Shown: positions 1 through 6,640 of the stretch, piece after piece
Layout: each line of letters begins with the position of its first letter
Position numbering within the stretch: the first letter of the stretch is position 1
Assembly: GCF_002419815.1 (NCBI RefSeq)
Contig: NZ_DIGV01000056.1
Coordinates: 1 to 8,970, forward strand
Reading direction: 5' to 3'
Length of the DNA stretch: 8,970 nt
Source of the DNA: Brevundimonas sp. UBA5713
GTDB taxonomy: Bacteria > Pseudomonadota > Alphaproteobacteria > Caulobacterales > Caulobacteraceae
Position numbers and translations under genes: made by a program
Notes under the pieces: model-generated
The model's input: only the letters and a program-made list of their open reading frames with translations
Told to the model about the DNA's origin: nothing
Database searches by the model: none

Positions 1-6
1 ATCCAG

Positions 7-240
7 TTAACTTGTCAGCACCTGGTTGGCCGCGTTTTCTTCTGCCGTGACAGTCTGACTGAAGGGATTTTCAGCTGTAATGAAGGTCGCTCCGCTCCGG
101 TCGGTCAGTACGAACCGGTGGGCAAGCTCATGTGATCGCTGACCAATTTTAAGGACGAAGAATCCGTCATCCGAAAGGACGTGATAATTTGTAGCACTGT
201 AAGCTGCTACGAGGTCGTTGTTTACTGCGGTCGTTGACAT
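7..240 (-). CDS. DUF3293-type protein, shortened at the C-terminus
   Basis: A 77-residue protein that reads like the N-terminal half of the DUF3293 family: an AAYSATNYHV start, a VLKIGQ strand and the signature FITAENPFSQ (residues about 53-62) followed by AEENAANQ. Family function is unknown. The start is set by a clear GGAGG (252-248) seven bases before ATG; an upstream ATG at 357 would add 39 residues that do not resemble the family. Family members are usually about 120-150 residues, so roughly the C-terminal third to half is missing. The stop is TAA, and the next in-frame codons (CTG GAT) could continue the helix as L-D, so a single GAA-to-TAA change is a possible cause; only six bases of the window lie beyond it. 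Codon use is clearly less GC-rich than in the ars genes, suggesting acquired DNA. Family call fairly sure; whether it is functional is unclear. Confidence 0.65.
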   Translation of the reverse strand: MSTTAVNNDLVAAYSATNYHVLSDDGFFVLKIGQRSHELAHRFVLTDRSGATFITAENPFSQTVTAEENAANQVLTS

Positions 241-247
241 TAAAGAA

Positions 248-261
248 CCTCCATTTGGAGG
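248..261 (-). promoter_or_regulatory. Shine-Dalgarno inside a small hairpin, upstream of the DUF3293 gene
   Basis: The ribosome binding site GGAGG (252-248) is the 3' arm of a perfect inverted repeat (CCTCCA / TGGAGG, centre TT). In RNA this gives at least a 5-bp stem with a 4-nt loop that would hide the Shine-Dalgarno. The pairing is seen directly; any regulatory effect is inference and the stem is short. Confidence 0.4.
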
Positions 262-492
262 GGCGACACAGCTTCCGCTTTGTTGCTCAGTTGAGCCACA
301 TCTGCTTACGCAAACCACCTTGCCCGGACTGGCAGGTTGGTGTGGGTGTCGACCCAACTCTTGATGATTTCCACTGCATATCCCTGAAATAGCTTACATG
401 GCAAGTGGAGCTAAAGATGGGGGACAATTTTTGCTTCACACTGACGTGACCCCCATTTCTCATCCAGCCATAACGAGAGTCCGAGGTGATCT
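262..492. other. Gene-poor stretch with possible IS traces
   Basis: No convincing gene in about 230 bases. Two things stand out. On the minus strand 306-410 is open for 34 codons between two stops and reads protein-like at its end (…EIIKSWVDTHTNLPVRARW…), perhaps the 3' tail of a lost gene; it has no start or recognised homology. At 417-423 and 450-456 lies an inverted pair ATGGGGG / CCCCCAT, with TGTCCCCC- and TGACCCCC-like words when read on the minus or plus strand. Such words remind me of the ends of some IS21-family elements, but this is recall, not a match. GC is lower than in the ars operon. Confidence 0.35.
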
Positions 493-549
493 TGATCTGC
501 TCCCGGGAAACTGGATCACCTGAAGTTAGAGTTTTCCGGGAGCAGATCA
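493..549. mobile_element. 57-bp inverted-repeat mini-element (IS-end remnant or MITE-like)
   Basis: Two 20-base arms, 493-512 and 530-549, are inverted copies of each other with one mismatch (19/20). The left arm begins TGATCTGCTCCCGGG and the right ends CCCGGGAGCAGATCA-like (actual TCCGGGAGCAGATCA). They enclose only 17 bases. The TG…CA termini and length resemble terminal inverted repeats of IS3-family elements, so this could be a collapsed IS with its transposase lost, a MITE, or two ends brought together. No target-site duplication is visible (flanks TCT and GTA). The right end stops one to a few bases before recognisable dapA homology begins, so the element or its parent probably broke that gene. 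The repeat is certain; the family assignment is tentative. Confidence 0.6.
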
Positions 550-808
550 GTACAGCGTGGCCGGCGGGCTGTTTCCTGAACAGGCCGCCGCGCTCGCGAC
601 GGCGGCTATCAGAGGCGATCGCGAGGAAGCGGGCCGATGCGACGCCGCCTTCGCCGGCTTGTGGGACTTGTTCCGCGCCCACGGCAGTCTTCGGCTGATG
701 TATGCGGCGGCGAATATGCTGGGGCTGACCGAAGCGTCGCCGCCGAAGCCGCTTCTGGGACCCGATGAGAAGCTGAAAGCCAGTCTTGCGAAGGCTTTGC
801 CGCTCTGA
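550..808 (+). pseudogene. dapA: 3' fragment of a dapA-like gene (4-hydroxy-tetrahydrodipicolinate synthase)
   Basis: About 85 codons ending at TGA 806-808 read as the C-terminal part of a DapA-family class I aldolase: SVAGGLFPEQ (the ISVTANV region of E. coli DapA), then the helical C-terminal domain with AGLWDLFRAHGSLRLMYAAA and MLGLTEASPPKPLL, typical of alphaproteobacterial DapA. The frame is open back to a TAG at 527-529, but recognisable homology begins only about codon 551-554, immediately after the inverted-repeat element ending at 549. The catalytic Lys and Tyr and the whole N-terminal two thirds of the barrel (full length is about 290 residues) are absent. A GTG at 557 is not a credible start. 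An intact dapA would be expected elsewhere since the lysine and diaminopimelate pathway is essential. The fragment is on the strand opposite to the ars operon. Confidence 0.72.
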
Positions 809-966
809 GACCGCGGGGGAGGCAAATGTGAGGTTTTGGTCAGGGAGCCAAGGACCGCTCCTGGCGCGTCGCCGACATCAGCGTGGATAGGCGAGGACAT
901 CTGACCATAGGTCGACGAAAAGCCTTCCACTGGGGCAAGAATGACGAACCCTCTCAGGAGGGCTCA
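809..966. other. Intergenic gap between dapA fragment and sulP 3' end
   Basis: No gene is supported here. The only structure close to the sulP stop is a 5-bp stem (CCCTC 949-953 / GAGGG 958-962, 4-nt loop) without a following T run on the minus strand, so it is at best a weak transcript end for the operon. Confidence 0.3.
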
Positions 967-2448
967 TCAGTGCGACAGCCCGATGGGAAGATGGCTCTTG
1001 TCGTGACGGCCCACCCGCTCCACTAGAGACTGTTCATCAGCGTTCATGCCAATGACCTCGACTTCGGCCCCCTGCTTCCGATAACGGAAAACGACCTTGT
1101 CGACAGCGGCGACGCCTGTCAGGTCCCACAGGTGGGCGTCGGTCATATCGATCTCCACGCGCCTGGGGCTGCCGTGGTGTTCGAAGGCTGCGGCGAAGAC
1201 ATCGGCCGAAGCGAAAAACAACTGCCCAGACACGCGGTAGCGCAGCACGCCGTCTTCCGGCGTTTCGATCTCTTCGACGACCACGGTCTTACCGACCTTG
1301 CGCATGAAGAAGACGGCCGAGAGGATCACGCCCAGGACGACGCCCTTGGACAGATCATGGGTGGCCACGACAGTCGCCGTCGTGGCGATCATGACGATGG
1401 ACGACTGGAACGGCGTTGAGCGCAGCTTCAGGACTGAGCCCCAGTCGAAGGTTCCGATGGACACCATGATCATCACCGCCACCAGAGCCGCCATGGGTAT
1501 CCGCGCCACCCAATCCTGAAGCACCAGGATCAGGAACAAGAGGAAGAGGCCAGCCCATAGCGTGGACAGGCGGCCTCGCGCGCCGGAGGTCACATTGATG
1601 ATCGACTGGCCGATCATGGCGCAACCCGCCATGCCGCCGAACAGCGGCGACAGGATGTTGGCGATGCCCTGACCGCGCGTCTCGCGGTCCTTGTCTGAAG
1701 GGGTGTCAGTCAGGTCGTCGATCAGGTTCGCCGTTAGCAGGCTTTCCAGCAGGCCGACGAAGGCTAATGTAGCCGAGACTGGCGCGATAATGGCGAAGGT
1801 CTCCCAGGCCAGCGGGACGGCCGGCAGATGGAAGATCGGCAGGGATGAAGGCATTTGACCCATGTCGCCGACCGTGCGGACATCCAGACCGGTCATCATC
1901 ACGAAGCCGCTGATCAGGACGATGGCGACCAGGGGCGAAGGCACGGCCTTGGTCAGGCGAGGGAAGCCGTAGATGATGGCCAGGGCAGCGCCGACCAGAG
2001 CGAAGGTCTGCCAGTTGGCGCCGATCAGTTCCGGCATCTGAGCCAGGAAGATCAGGATGGCCAGAGAGTTGACGAAGCCGGTCATGACGCTGCGGCTGAC
2101 GAAGCGGATGTAGCGGCCCAGTTTCAGCAGGCCGATGATGATTTGAAAGACGCCGCACAGGATCGATGCGGCGAACAGGTATTCCAGGCCATGATCACGG
2201 ACGAGCGTAACCATGAGCAGGGCCATGGCGCCGGTCGCGGCCGAGATCATGGCGGGTCGCCCACCGACGAAGGCGATGGTCACGGCGATGACGAAGCTGG
2301 CGTAAAGGCCCACGGCGGTATCGACGCCGGCGATGATGGAGAAGGCGATGGCCTCCGGGATCAGGGCCAGCGCCACGACGGTGCCCGCCAGCAAATCGCG
2401 GCGAGGGTTGGCGAGCCATTGCTGGCGCGCGGATGCAATAATGGACAT
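967..2448 (-). CDS. SulP-family inorganic anion transporter with STAS domain
   Basis: A 493-residue inner-membrane protein of the SulP (SLC26) family, which moves sulfate, bicarbonate or related anions. Visible hallmarks: ALIPEAIAFSIIAGV (28-42) in the first core helices, GLLESLLTA (232-240), GQGIANILSPLFGGM (259-273), the GCAMIGQSIINVTSGARGR stretch (275-293), then alternating hydrophobic helices to about residue 383 and a C-terminal STAS domain (about 400-475) with VEIDMTDAHLWDLTGVAAVD. The STAS site that carries a phosphorylatable Ser in SpoIIAA-type proteins reads DK here. Length fits short bacterial SulP proteins. The start ATG is preceded directly by an in-frame TGA, so it cannot be extended; no good Shine-Dalgarno is seen. 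It lies 230 bases downstream of chrA on the same strand. Substrate cannot be read from sequence; sulfate is plausible because chromate is a sulfate analogue, but bicarbonate and others are possible. Confidence 0.92.
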   Translation of the reverse strand: MSIIASARQQWLANPRRDLLAGTVVALALIPEAIAFSIIAGVDTAVGLYASFVIAVTIAFVGGRPAMISAATGAMALLMVTLVRDHGLEYLFAASILCGVFQIIIGLLKLGRYIRFVSRSVMTGFVNSLAILIFLAQMPELIGANWQTFALVGAALAIIYGFPRLTKAVPSPLVAIVLISGFVMMTGLDVRTVGDMGQMPSSLPIFHLPAVPLAWETFAIIAPVSATLAFVGLLESLLTANLIDDLTDTPSDKDRETRGQGIANILSPLFGGMAGCAMIGQSIINVTSGARGRLSTLWAGLFLLFLILVLQDWVARIPMAALVAVMIMVSIGTFDWGSVLKLRSTPFQSSIVMIATTATVVATHDLSKGVVLGVILSAVFFMRKVGKTVVVEEIETPEDGVLRYRVSGQLFFASADVFAAAFEHHGSPRRVEIDMTDAHLWDLTGVAAVDKVVFRYRKQGAEVEVIGMNADEQSLVERVGRHDKSHLPIGLSH

Positions 2449-2678
2449 TCAGGATTTCATTTGGACGAGCCGCATGCGGCGGCTCAGTTTCCCGACGGAT
2501 CGGCGGACGGGATAGCCACCCGGCAGCCCAGGGGCGCCGAGTCCAAGGTGAACGACGGCATGCATGCCGCTACGGGGCTTTGAATGCAAGATCCGTCACG
2601 TTCACTGCGCAAGAGGTTTGGACGAATCGACGGGGGGCGGCCGCCTGTTTCAGGTGCCCGCGACGGGTGCGGCTAGTG
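2449..2678 (-). promoter_or_regulatory. sulP leader: hairpin, palindrome and small ORF abutting the start
   Basis: This 230-base gap between chrA and sulP holds three visible elements. There is a 7-bp hairpin (GAGCCGC 2467-2473 / GCGGCTC 2479-2485) some 20 bases before the sulP ATG. There is a perfect 14-base palindrome CGGCATGCATGCCG (2556-2569). On the minus strand a 38-codon frame runs from ATG 2565-2563 (inside the palindrome), or from an internal ATG at 2475-2473 (8 codons, MRLVQMKS), to a TGA at 2451-2449 that touches the sulP ATG (TGAATG). This arrangement would allow translational coupling or leader control, but no Shine-Dalgarno supports either start and no convincing promoter was found. 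Structure is seen; function is inference. Confidence 0.35.
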
Positions 2679-3920
2679 TCAAATCAATGCGACGGCGACC
2701 CCGCTTGCGGCGGTCAGGGCAACGACTATCCATGGTGGGCACTTCCACACCGTCAGCAGAACAAAGCCCGCCAGCGCCACGAAGAAGTCGATCGCACTCA
2801 GGATCGCGCCGGTTCCTACAGGGGTATAGAGGGCGAAAGCCAGAATGCCGACGACTGCCGCGTTCGCGCCGCGCATCGCCGCCTGGGCCGCCGGTCGGGC
2901 GCGCAGCAGACTCCAGAACGGCAGCACCCCTGTCACCAGCAGCAATCCCGGCGCGAAGATCGCCACTAGACAAAGGGCGGCCCCGGCCAATCCATTCGGA
3001 GAAGGCTCCATGGCGGCGCCCAGATAGGCGGCGAAGGTGAAAAGCGGCCCCGGTACGGCTTGGGCCGCGCCATAGCCCGCAAGAAAGCCATTGGAATCGA
3101 TCCAGCCGGGCTGCACCACGCCTTCTTCGAGCAGGGGCAGAACGACGTGACCGCCTCCGAAAACGAAGGTGCCGGCTCGATAGAAGACGTCCAGCAAGGC
3201 GACGCCGTGGAGTCCTGTCGCCATGGAGGCGAGCGGCAAGCCCGCCAGAAGCAGAAGGAACACGGCCAGGGCCGTTGCGCCGGCGCGCCGTGAAATCGGG
3301 AAGCTTGGAGTCGACGCTGATGTGGCGTTCGTCGTCCGGCAGAGGCGCAGCCCCGCCAGGCTGCCGATGACGATGGCGACGATCTGACCTGTCGCTCCGC
3401 CGAGCAACATCAGGATTACAACAGCGGCTAGGCCGATAGCCGCTCTTTGCCAGTCGGGGGTCAGGGTGCGGGCCATCCCCCAGACCGCCTGAGCGACCAC
3501 AGCCACGGCCACCAGCTTCAGTCCATGCAGCAGGCCCATTCCAACCGGACCGTTGAGCGAGGCTGCGCCCACGGCGAACAAGACCAGGAGCGCGGCGGAC
3601 GGCAGTGTGAAGGCGCACCATGCCGCAATGCCGCCCAATGGGCCGGCGCGCCACAAGCCCAAGGCGTAGCCCGCTTGGCTGGAGGCTGGGCCGGGCAGGA
3701 ATTGGCACATGGCGACCAAGTCGGCGTATCCGGCTTCATCGATCCAACGGCGTCGCGAGACCAACTCGTCCCGGAAATAGCCGAGGTGCGCCACGGGCCC
3801 GCCGAACGACGTGAGGCCGAGCTTGAGGAAGACCGCGAAGACCTCTGTCGGCGAACCGGCCAGTGGCGCGCTCGGGCACCCGTGGACTGAGCTGGATTCG
3901 CCGCTGATTTCCGTGGCCAT
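2679..3920 (-). CDS. chrA: Chromate efflux transporter ChrA (CHR family, two-domain)
   Basis: A 413-residue inner-membrane protein of the long, two-domain CHR family, which expels chromate from the cytoplasm using the membrane potential or proton gradient. The two homologous halves are both clear. The N-terminal half has FLKLGLTSFGGPVAHLGYFR (31-50), RRRWIDEAGYADLVAMCQFL (57-75) and PGPASSQAGYALG (76-88). The C-terminal half repeats it with FVFGGGHVVLPLLEE (252-266), WIDSNGFLAGYGAAQAVPGPLFTF (273-296) and GAAM. Hydrophobic helices fill the rest. The ATG used here is 22 bases after the arsH stop and only a weak AGAGA precedes it, so translation may depend on coupling to arsH. No ChrB or ChrC partner is nearby; its place in an ars operon suggests expression under the ArsR promoter. 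Family assignment is firm; chromate as substrate follows from the family. Confidence 0.95.
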   Translation of the reverse strand: MATEISGESSSVHGCPSAPLAGSPTEVFAVFLKLGLTSFGGPVAHLGYFRDELVSRRRWIDEAGYADLVAMCQFLPGPASSQAGYALGLWRAGPLGGIAAWCAFTLPSAALLVLFAVGAASLNGPVGMGLLHGLKLVAVAVVAQAVWGMARTLTPDWQRAAIGLAAVVILMLLGGATGQIVAIVIGSLAGLRLCRTTNATSASTPSFPISRRAGATALAVFLLLLAGLPLASMATGLHGVALLDVFYRAGTFVFGGGHVVLPLLEEGVVQPGWIDSNGFLAGYGAAQAVPGPLFTFAAYLGAAMEPSPNGLAGAALCLVAIFAPGLLLVTGVLPFWSLLRARPAAQAAMRGANAAVVGILAFALYTPVGTGAILSAIDFFVALAGFVLLTVWKCPPWIVVALTAASGVAVALI

Positions 3921-3942
3921 TCTCTAACAGTCCAGCCTGAGG

Positions 3943-4689
3943 CTACGCAGACCTGGTCGCGATCGCGGACAGGTCGTTGGCCGCATCGATCGGCACGCCT
4001 GACGCCTTCCGCTCGGAATAGCGATCCACCAACTGGCCGGCATGGGCGCGGGTCAGGACGGTGAAGCGCACCAGTTCCTCCATCACGTCGACGATGCGAT
4101 CATAGTAGCTGGACGACTTCATGCGGCCGTCGTCGTCGAACTCCATGAAGGCCTTGGCGACGCTGGACTGGTTGGGGATGGTGATCATCCGCATCCAGCG
4201 GCCGAGCAGGCGCAGGGTGTTGACGGCGTTGAAACTCTGCGAGCCGCCGGAGACCTGCATGACCGCCAGGGTGCGGCCCTGGGTCGGACGCATGCCGCCC
4301 ATGCTGAGCGGCAGGTGATCGATCTGCAGCTTCATGATCCCGGAAATCTGGCCGTGGCGCTCCGGGCTGCTCCAGACCATGCCCTCCGACCACAGGGCGT
4401 GCTCGCGCAGTTCATGGACGGCGGGATGATCGTCGTAGGCGACCTGATCGGTCAGCGGCAGGTCGGACGAATCGAAGATGCGCGTCTCGCAGCCCATGAA
4501 GCGCAGAAGGCGGGCGGCCTCCTCGACGCACAGCCGGGAAAAGGACCGATCCCGCAGCGAGCCGTAGAGCAGCAGGATGCGCGGCGGATGGTCGTTCGGA
4601 CCGAGGCCCAGCGCGGGGCAGCTGGACAGATAGGCCGGGTCGAGCGCGGGCAGGTGGTCGGGATCGGGCAGGTCGCGAAGGCGGGTCAT
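3943..4689 (-). CDS. arsH: ArsH, NADPH-dependent FMN reductase / organoarsenical oxidase
   Basis: A 248-residue cytoplasmic flavoprotein of the ArsH family. Members use FMN and NADPH, oxidise toxic trivalent methyl- and aryl-arsenicals to less toxic pentavalent forms, and show general flavin or quinone reductase activity. Visible marks: the FMN-phosphate loop GSLRDRSFSR (43-52), SPERHGQISGIMKLQIDHLP (108-127), QVSGGSQSFNAVNTLRLLG (145-163), RWMRMITIPNQSSVAKAF (164-181) and SSYYDRIVDVMEELVRFT (193-210), all close to family consensus. I chose the ATG at 4689 because it overlaps the arsN2 stop as ATGA, the usual coupled arrangement, and because the extra 15 residues from an upstream ATG at 4734 are just the arsN2 frame shadow. 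An AAGGA lies about 11 bases upstream. Length matches the family (about 230-260). Confidence 0.96.
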   Translation of the reverse strand: MTRLRDLPDPDHLPALDPAYLSSCPALGLGPNDHPPRILLLYGSLRDRSFSRLCVEEAARLLRFMGCETRIFDSSDLPLTDQVAYDDHPAVHELREHALWSEGMVWSSPERHGQISGIMKLQIDHLPLSMGGMRPTQGRTLAVMQVSGGSQSFNAVNTLRLLGRWMRMITIPNQSSVAKAFMEFDDDGRMKSSSYYDRIVDVMEELVRFTVLTRAHAGQLVDRYSERKASGVPIDAANDLSAIATRSA

Positions 4690-5126
4690 TGGATACGCAG
4701 ATCCTTGAACATGAAGGTCGCCGATGCCGGGCACAGGCCGCTGAACTGGCGAGAAGCGGCGATGGCGGGCGGCGCGGCTGACCGAAGGGCGACCGAGTAG
4801 CCGCGCCGCTGGAAGAAGGCGGCGGCCGAGGTCGTGAGCAGATAGAGGCTGGCAGCGCCTTGCTGGGCGGCTTCAGTTTCGAGCCAGGACAGGATCGCCC
4901 CGCCGTGACCGCCGCCGCGACGGCCGTCAGGGACGATGATGGAGCGGATCAGGACGTCGGGCCCGACCTGCTCCAGCCCGCCGTAGCCGACCAGCCCCTC
5001 GCCATTCTCAAAGCGGAAGAAGCGCCGGTCGGGTTCGTGGAGGTCATCCGTCGGCAGTCCGGCAGCCTCCAGCGCGGCGATCAGGTCGGCGGTGGGTTCG
5101 GGCAACGCCGAGACGTTGAAGGCCAT
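4686..5126 (-). CDS. arsN2: ArsN2-type GNAT acetyltransferase
   Basis: A 146-residue GNAT-fold protein matching the small acetyltransferase commonly found in ars operons as ArsN2. Visible: AGLPTDDLHEPDRRFFRF (22-39), the LIRSIIVPDGRRGGGHGGAI strand and acetyl-CoA pyrophosphate loop (59-78), a LYLLTTSAAAFFQRRGYSV segment (94-112) and the family-like tail ASRQFSGLCPASATFMFKDL (124-143). ArsN1 relatives acetylate the amino group of the organoarsenical antibiotic arsinothricin; the substrate of ArsN2 is not settled as far as I know. The start at 5126 is chosen because the ATG shares one base with the acr3 stop (TGATG) and has AAGGA nine bases upstream inside acr3; an ATG at 5180 would add 18 out-of-family residues. 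Its stop overlaps arsH by four bases. Confidence 0.88.
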   Translation of the reverse strand: MAFNVSALPEPTADLIAALEAAGLPTDDLHEPDRRFFRFENGEGLVGYGGLEQVGPDVLIRSIIVPDGRRGGGHGGAILSWLETEAAQQGAASLYLLTTSAAAFFQRRGYSVALRSAAPPAIAASRQFSGLCPASATFMFKDLRIQ

Positions 5127-6211
5127 CAGCAGGCGTCCTTCTTCGGGGCGGTCGCGGGGAAGTAGCGGCGGCCCAGCCACAGGGCGACCGACACCAGCAG
5201 GATCAGCACCGGGACCTCGACCAGCGGGCCGATGACCGCCGCGAATGCGACCGGCGACGCCAGCCCGAAGGCGGCGATGGCGACGGCGATTGCCAGTTCA
5301 AAGTTGTTAGAGGCGGCGGTGAACGCCAGGGCCGTGGTGCGCGGATAGTCCGCCTCGATCAGCTGTCCCATCAGGAAGCTGACCACGAACATGACGAAGA
5401 AGTAGATCGTCAGCGGGATGGCGATGCGCAGCGCGTCCAGCGGCAGGGCGACCACCTCGCCGCCCTTGAGGCTGAACATGGCGACGATGGTGAAGAGCAG
5501 GGCGATCAGGGTGACCGGCGCGATGCGCGGCAGGAAGCGTGTCTCGTACCAGTCGCTCCCCTTGCTCGCGACCAGCGCCCGCCGGGTCAGGAAGCCGCCG
5601 AGGAAGGGCAAGCCCAGATAGACCAGGACGGCGCCGGCGATGGTCCAGACGCTGACGTCCACCACGCTGCTCTCCAGTCCGAACAGGGGCGGCAGCACGG
5701 TCAGGAACAGCCAGGCGTAGAGGCTGAAGAAGGCGATCTGGAAGATCGAGTTGAAGGCGACCAGGCCCGCCACATACTGGTTGTCGCCGCGCGCCAACTG
5801 GTTCCAGACCAGCACCATGGCGATGCAGCGGGCCAGACCGATCAGGATGACGCCGGTCATGTATTCCGGCTGGTCGCGCAGGAAGATGACCGCCAGCGCG
5901 AACATCAGCACCGGCCCCAGCACCCAGTTCTGGAACAGGGAGAGCAGCAGCACGCGCTTGTCGGCGAAGACGCGCGGCAGTTCCTCGTATTTCACCCGCG
6001 CCAGCGGCGGATACATCATCAGGATCAGGCCGATGGCGATGGGGATGTTGGTCGTCCCGACCGACAGGCCGTCGATCCAGGCGGGAAGGCCCGGCACGAC
6101 CGCACCCAGCAGCACGCCCAGCGCCATGGCCGCGAAAATCCACAGTGTCAGCCAACGGTCGAGGAAGGACAGGCGGCGCTTTGGCTGGTCAGTAATCACG
6201 GCGTCAACCAT
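5126..6211 (-). CDS. acr3: Arsenite efflux permease Acr3
   Basis: A 361-residue, ten-helix inner-membrane carrier of the Acr3 (BART superfamily) type, which exports As(III), often also called arsB in annotations. Visible: FLDRWLTLWIFAAMALGVLLG (16-36, split here only by helix 1), GLILMMYPPLARVKYEELP (61-79), GLARCIAMVLVWNQLARGDN (125-144) with the conserved transport cysteine at position 129, FNSIFQIAFFSLYAW (153-167), and TAASNNFELAIAVAIAAFG (298-316) with the conserved glutamate at 305. Both residues are known as essential in characterised Acr3 proteins. The ATG at 6211 overlaps the arsC stop by one base (TGATG) and has GGAGGG seven bases upstream, which rules out the longer frame from 6322. 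The gene ends in a terminal DAC. It shows no sequence similarity to the unrelated ArsB family. Confidence 0.96.
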   Translation of the reverse strand: MVDAVITDQPKRRLSFLDRWLTLWIFAAMALGVLLGAVVPGLPAWIDGLSVGTTNIPIAIGLILMMYPPLARVKYEELPRVFADKRVLLLSLFQNWVLGPVLMFALAVIFLRDQPEYMTGVILIGLARCIAMVLVWNQLARGDNQYVAGLVAFNSIFQIAFFSLYAWLFLTVLPPLFGLESSVVDVSVWTIAGAVLVYLGLPFLGGFLTRRALVASKGSDWYETRFLPRIAPVTLIALLFTIVAMFSLKGGEVVALPLDALRIAIPLTIYFFVMFVVSFLMGQLIEADYPRTTALAFTAASNNFELAIAVAIAAFGLASPVAFAAVIGPLVEVPVLILLVSVALWLGRRYFPATAPKKDAC

Positions 6212-6633
6212 CAGCGGACCCTCCGGCCCTCGGCGTCGATGACGACTTCGCCGTCCTCCTTGGTGAAGGGCTTGAGCCCTTCCGACGGCAGAAGGTCGAG
6301 GACCGCTTCGGACGGGCGACACAGCTTCACCCCCAGCGGCGACACGACGATGGGACGGTTCAGCAGAACCGGATGGGTTTCGACGGCGTCCAGAAGTTGA
6401 TCGTTGGACAGGGCGGGATCGCCGAGGCCCAGTTCGGCGAAGGGCGTGCCCTTCTCGCGCAGCAGACTGTGCAACGGAACGCCCATACGCTCGACCAACT
6501 CCAGGATCATCCCGCGGCTGGGCGGGGTCTTCAGATACTCGATGACATGGGGCTCGATCCCGACGTGGCGGATCAGGGCCAGGGCGTTGCGCGACGTCCC
6601 GCAGGCGGGGTTGTGATAGATGACGACGTCCAT
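6211..6633 (-). CDS. arsC: Arsenate reductase ArsC, glutaredoxin-coupled type
   Basis: A 140-residue cytoplasmic enzyme that reduces arsenate to arsenite with glutathione and glutaredoxin, supplying the substrate for Acr3. The catalytic cysteine is Cys11 in HNPACGTSRNAL (7-18). The three arginines of the E. coli plasmid R773 enzyme (60, 94, 107) are each present one position earlier: Arg59 in LLREKGTPF, Arg93 in LLNRPIVV and Arg106 in LCRPSEAV. Length equals the family norm (about 140). The start lies seven bases after the arsR stop, with GAGG overlapping that stop. Its own stop shares one base with the acr3 ATG. Nothing is missing or unusual, so it should be active if the host makes glutathione. 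Confidence 0.97.
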   Translation of the reverse strand: MDVVIYHNPACGTSRNALALIRHVGIEPHVIEYLKTPPSRGMILELVERMGVPLHSLLREKGTPFAELGLGDPALSNDQLLDAVETHPVLLNRPIVVSPLGVKLCRPSEAVLDLLPSEGLKPFTKEDGEVVIDAEGRRVR

Positions 6634-6640
6634 GAGGTCC

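Noticed and set aside
1..549. ATCCAGTT at the window start and in the reverse complement of the mini-element centre as a flanking repeat
   Set aside because: Eight bases only; matching stops there, so chance is the simplest explanation.
287..682. Leftward 131-codon frame through the IS-like region
   Set aside because: Low-complexity content in the dapA-overlapping part and no recognisable domain; most of it is the antisense of better explained sequence.
486..698. Rightward frame starting at GTG 486 across the inverted repeats
   Set aside because: It only crosses the mini-element and then runs out of frame over the dapA fragment; no protein family resemblance and the dapA frame explains the DNA.
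949..962. Hairpin as intrinsic terminator of the ars-chr operon
   Set aside because: Only a 5-bp stem and no T run on the minus strand; mentioned as weak only.
1855..2583. Long plus-strand frame of 242 codons antisense to sulP
   Set aside because: Rich in H, D, G and Q as expected for the opposite strand of a GC-rich membrane protein gene; sulP is certain.
2677..2682. TTGACA on the minus strand at the chrA stop as a -35 box for sulP
   Set aside because: No -10-like hexamer at 15-19 bases; the following sequence is GC-rich.
2650..3708. Minus-strand 352-codon frame overlapping chrA in another frame
   Set aside because: Arg/Pro/Gly-rich out-of-frame translation of chrA, typical of GC-rich DNA.
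4042..4800. Plus-strand 252-codon frame antisense to arsH and arsN2
   Set aside because: Antisense shadow of two certain genes, no family resemblance.
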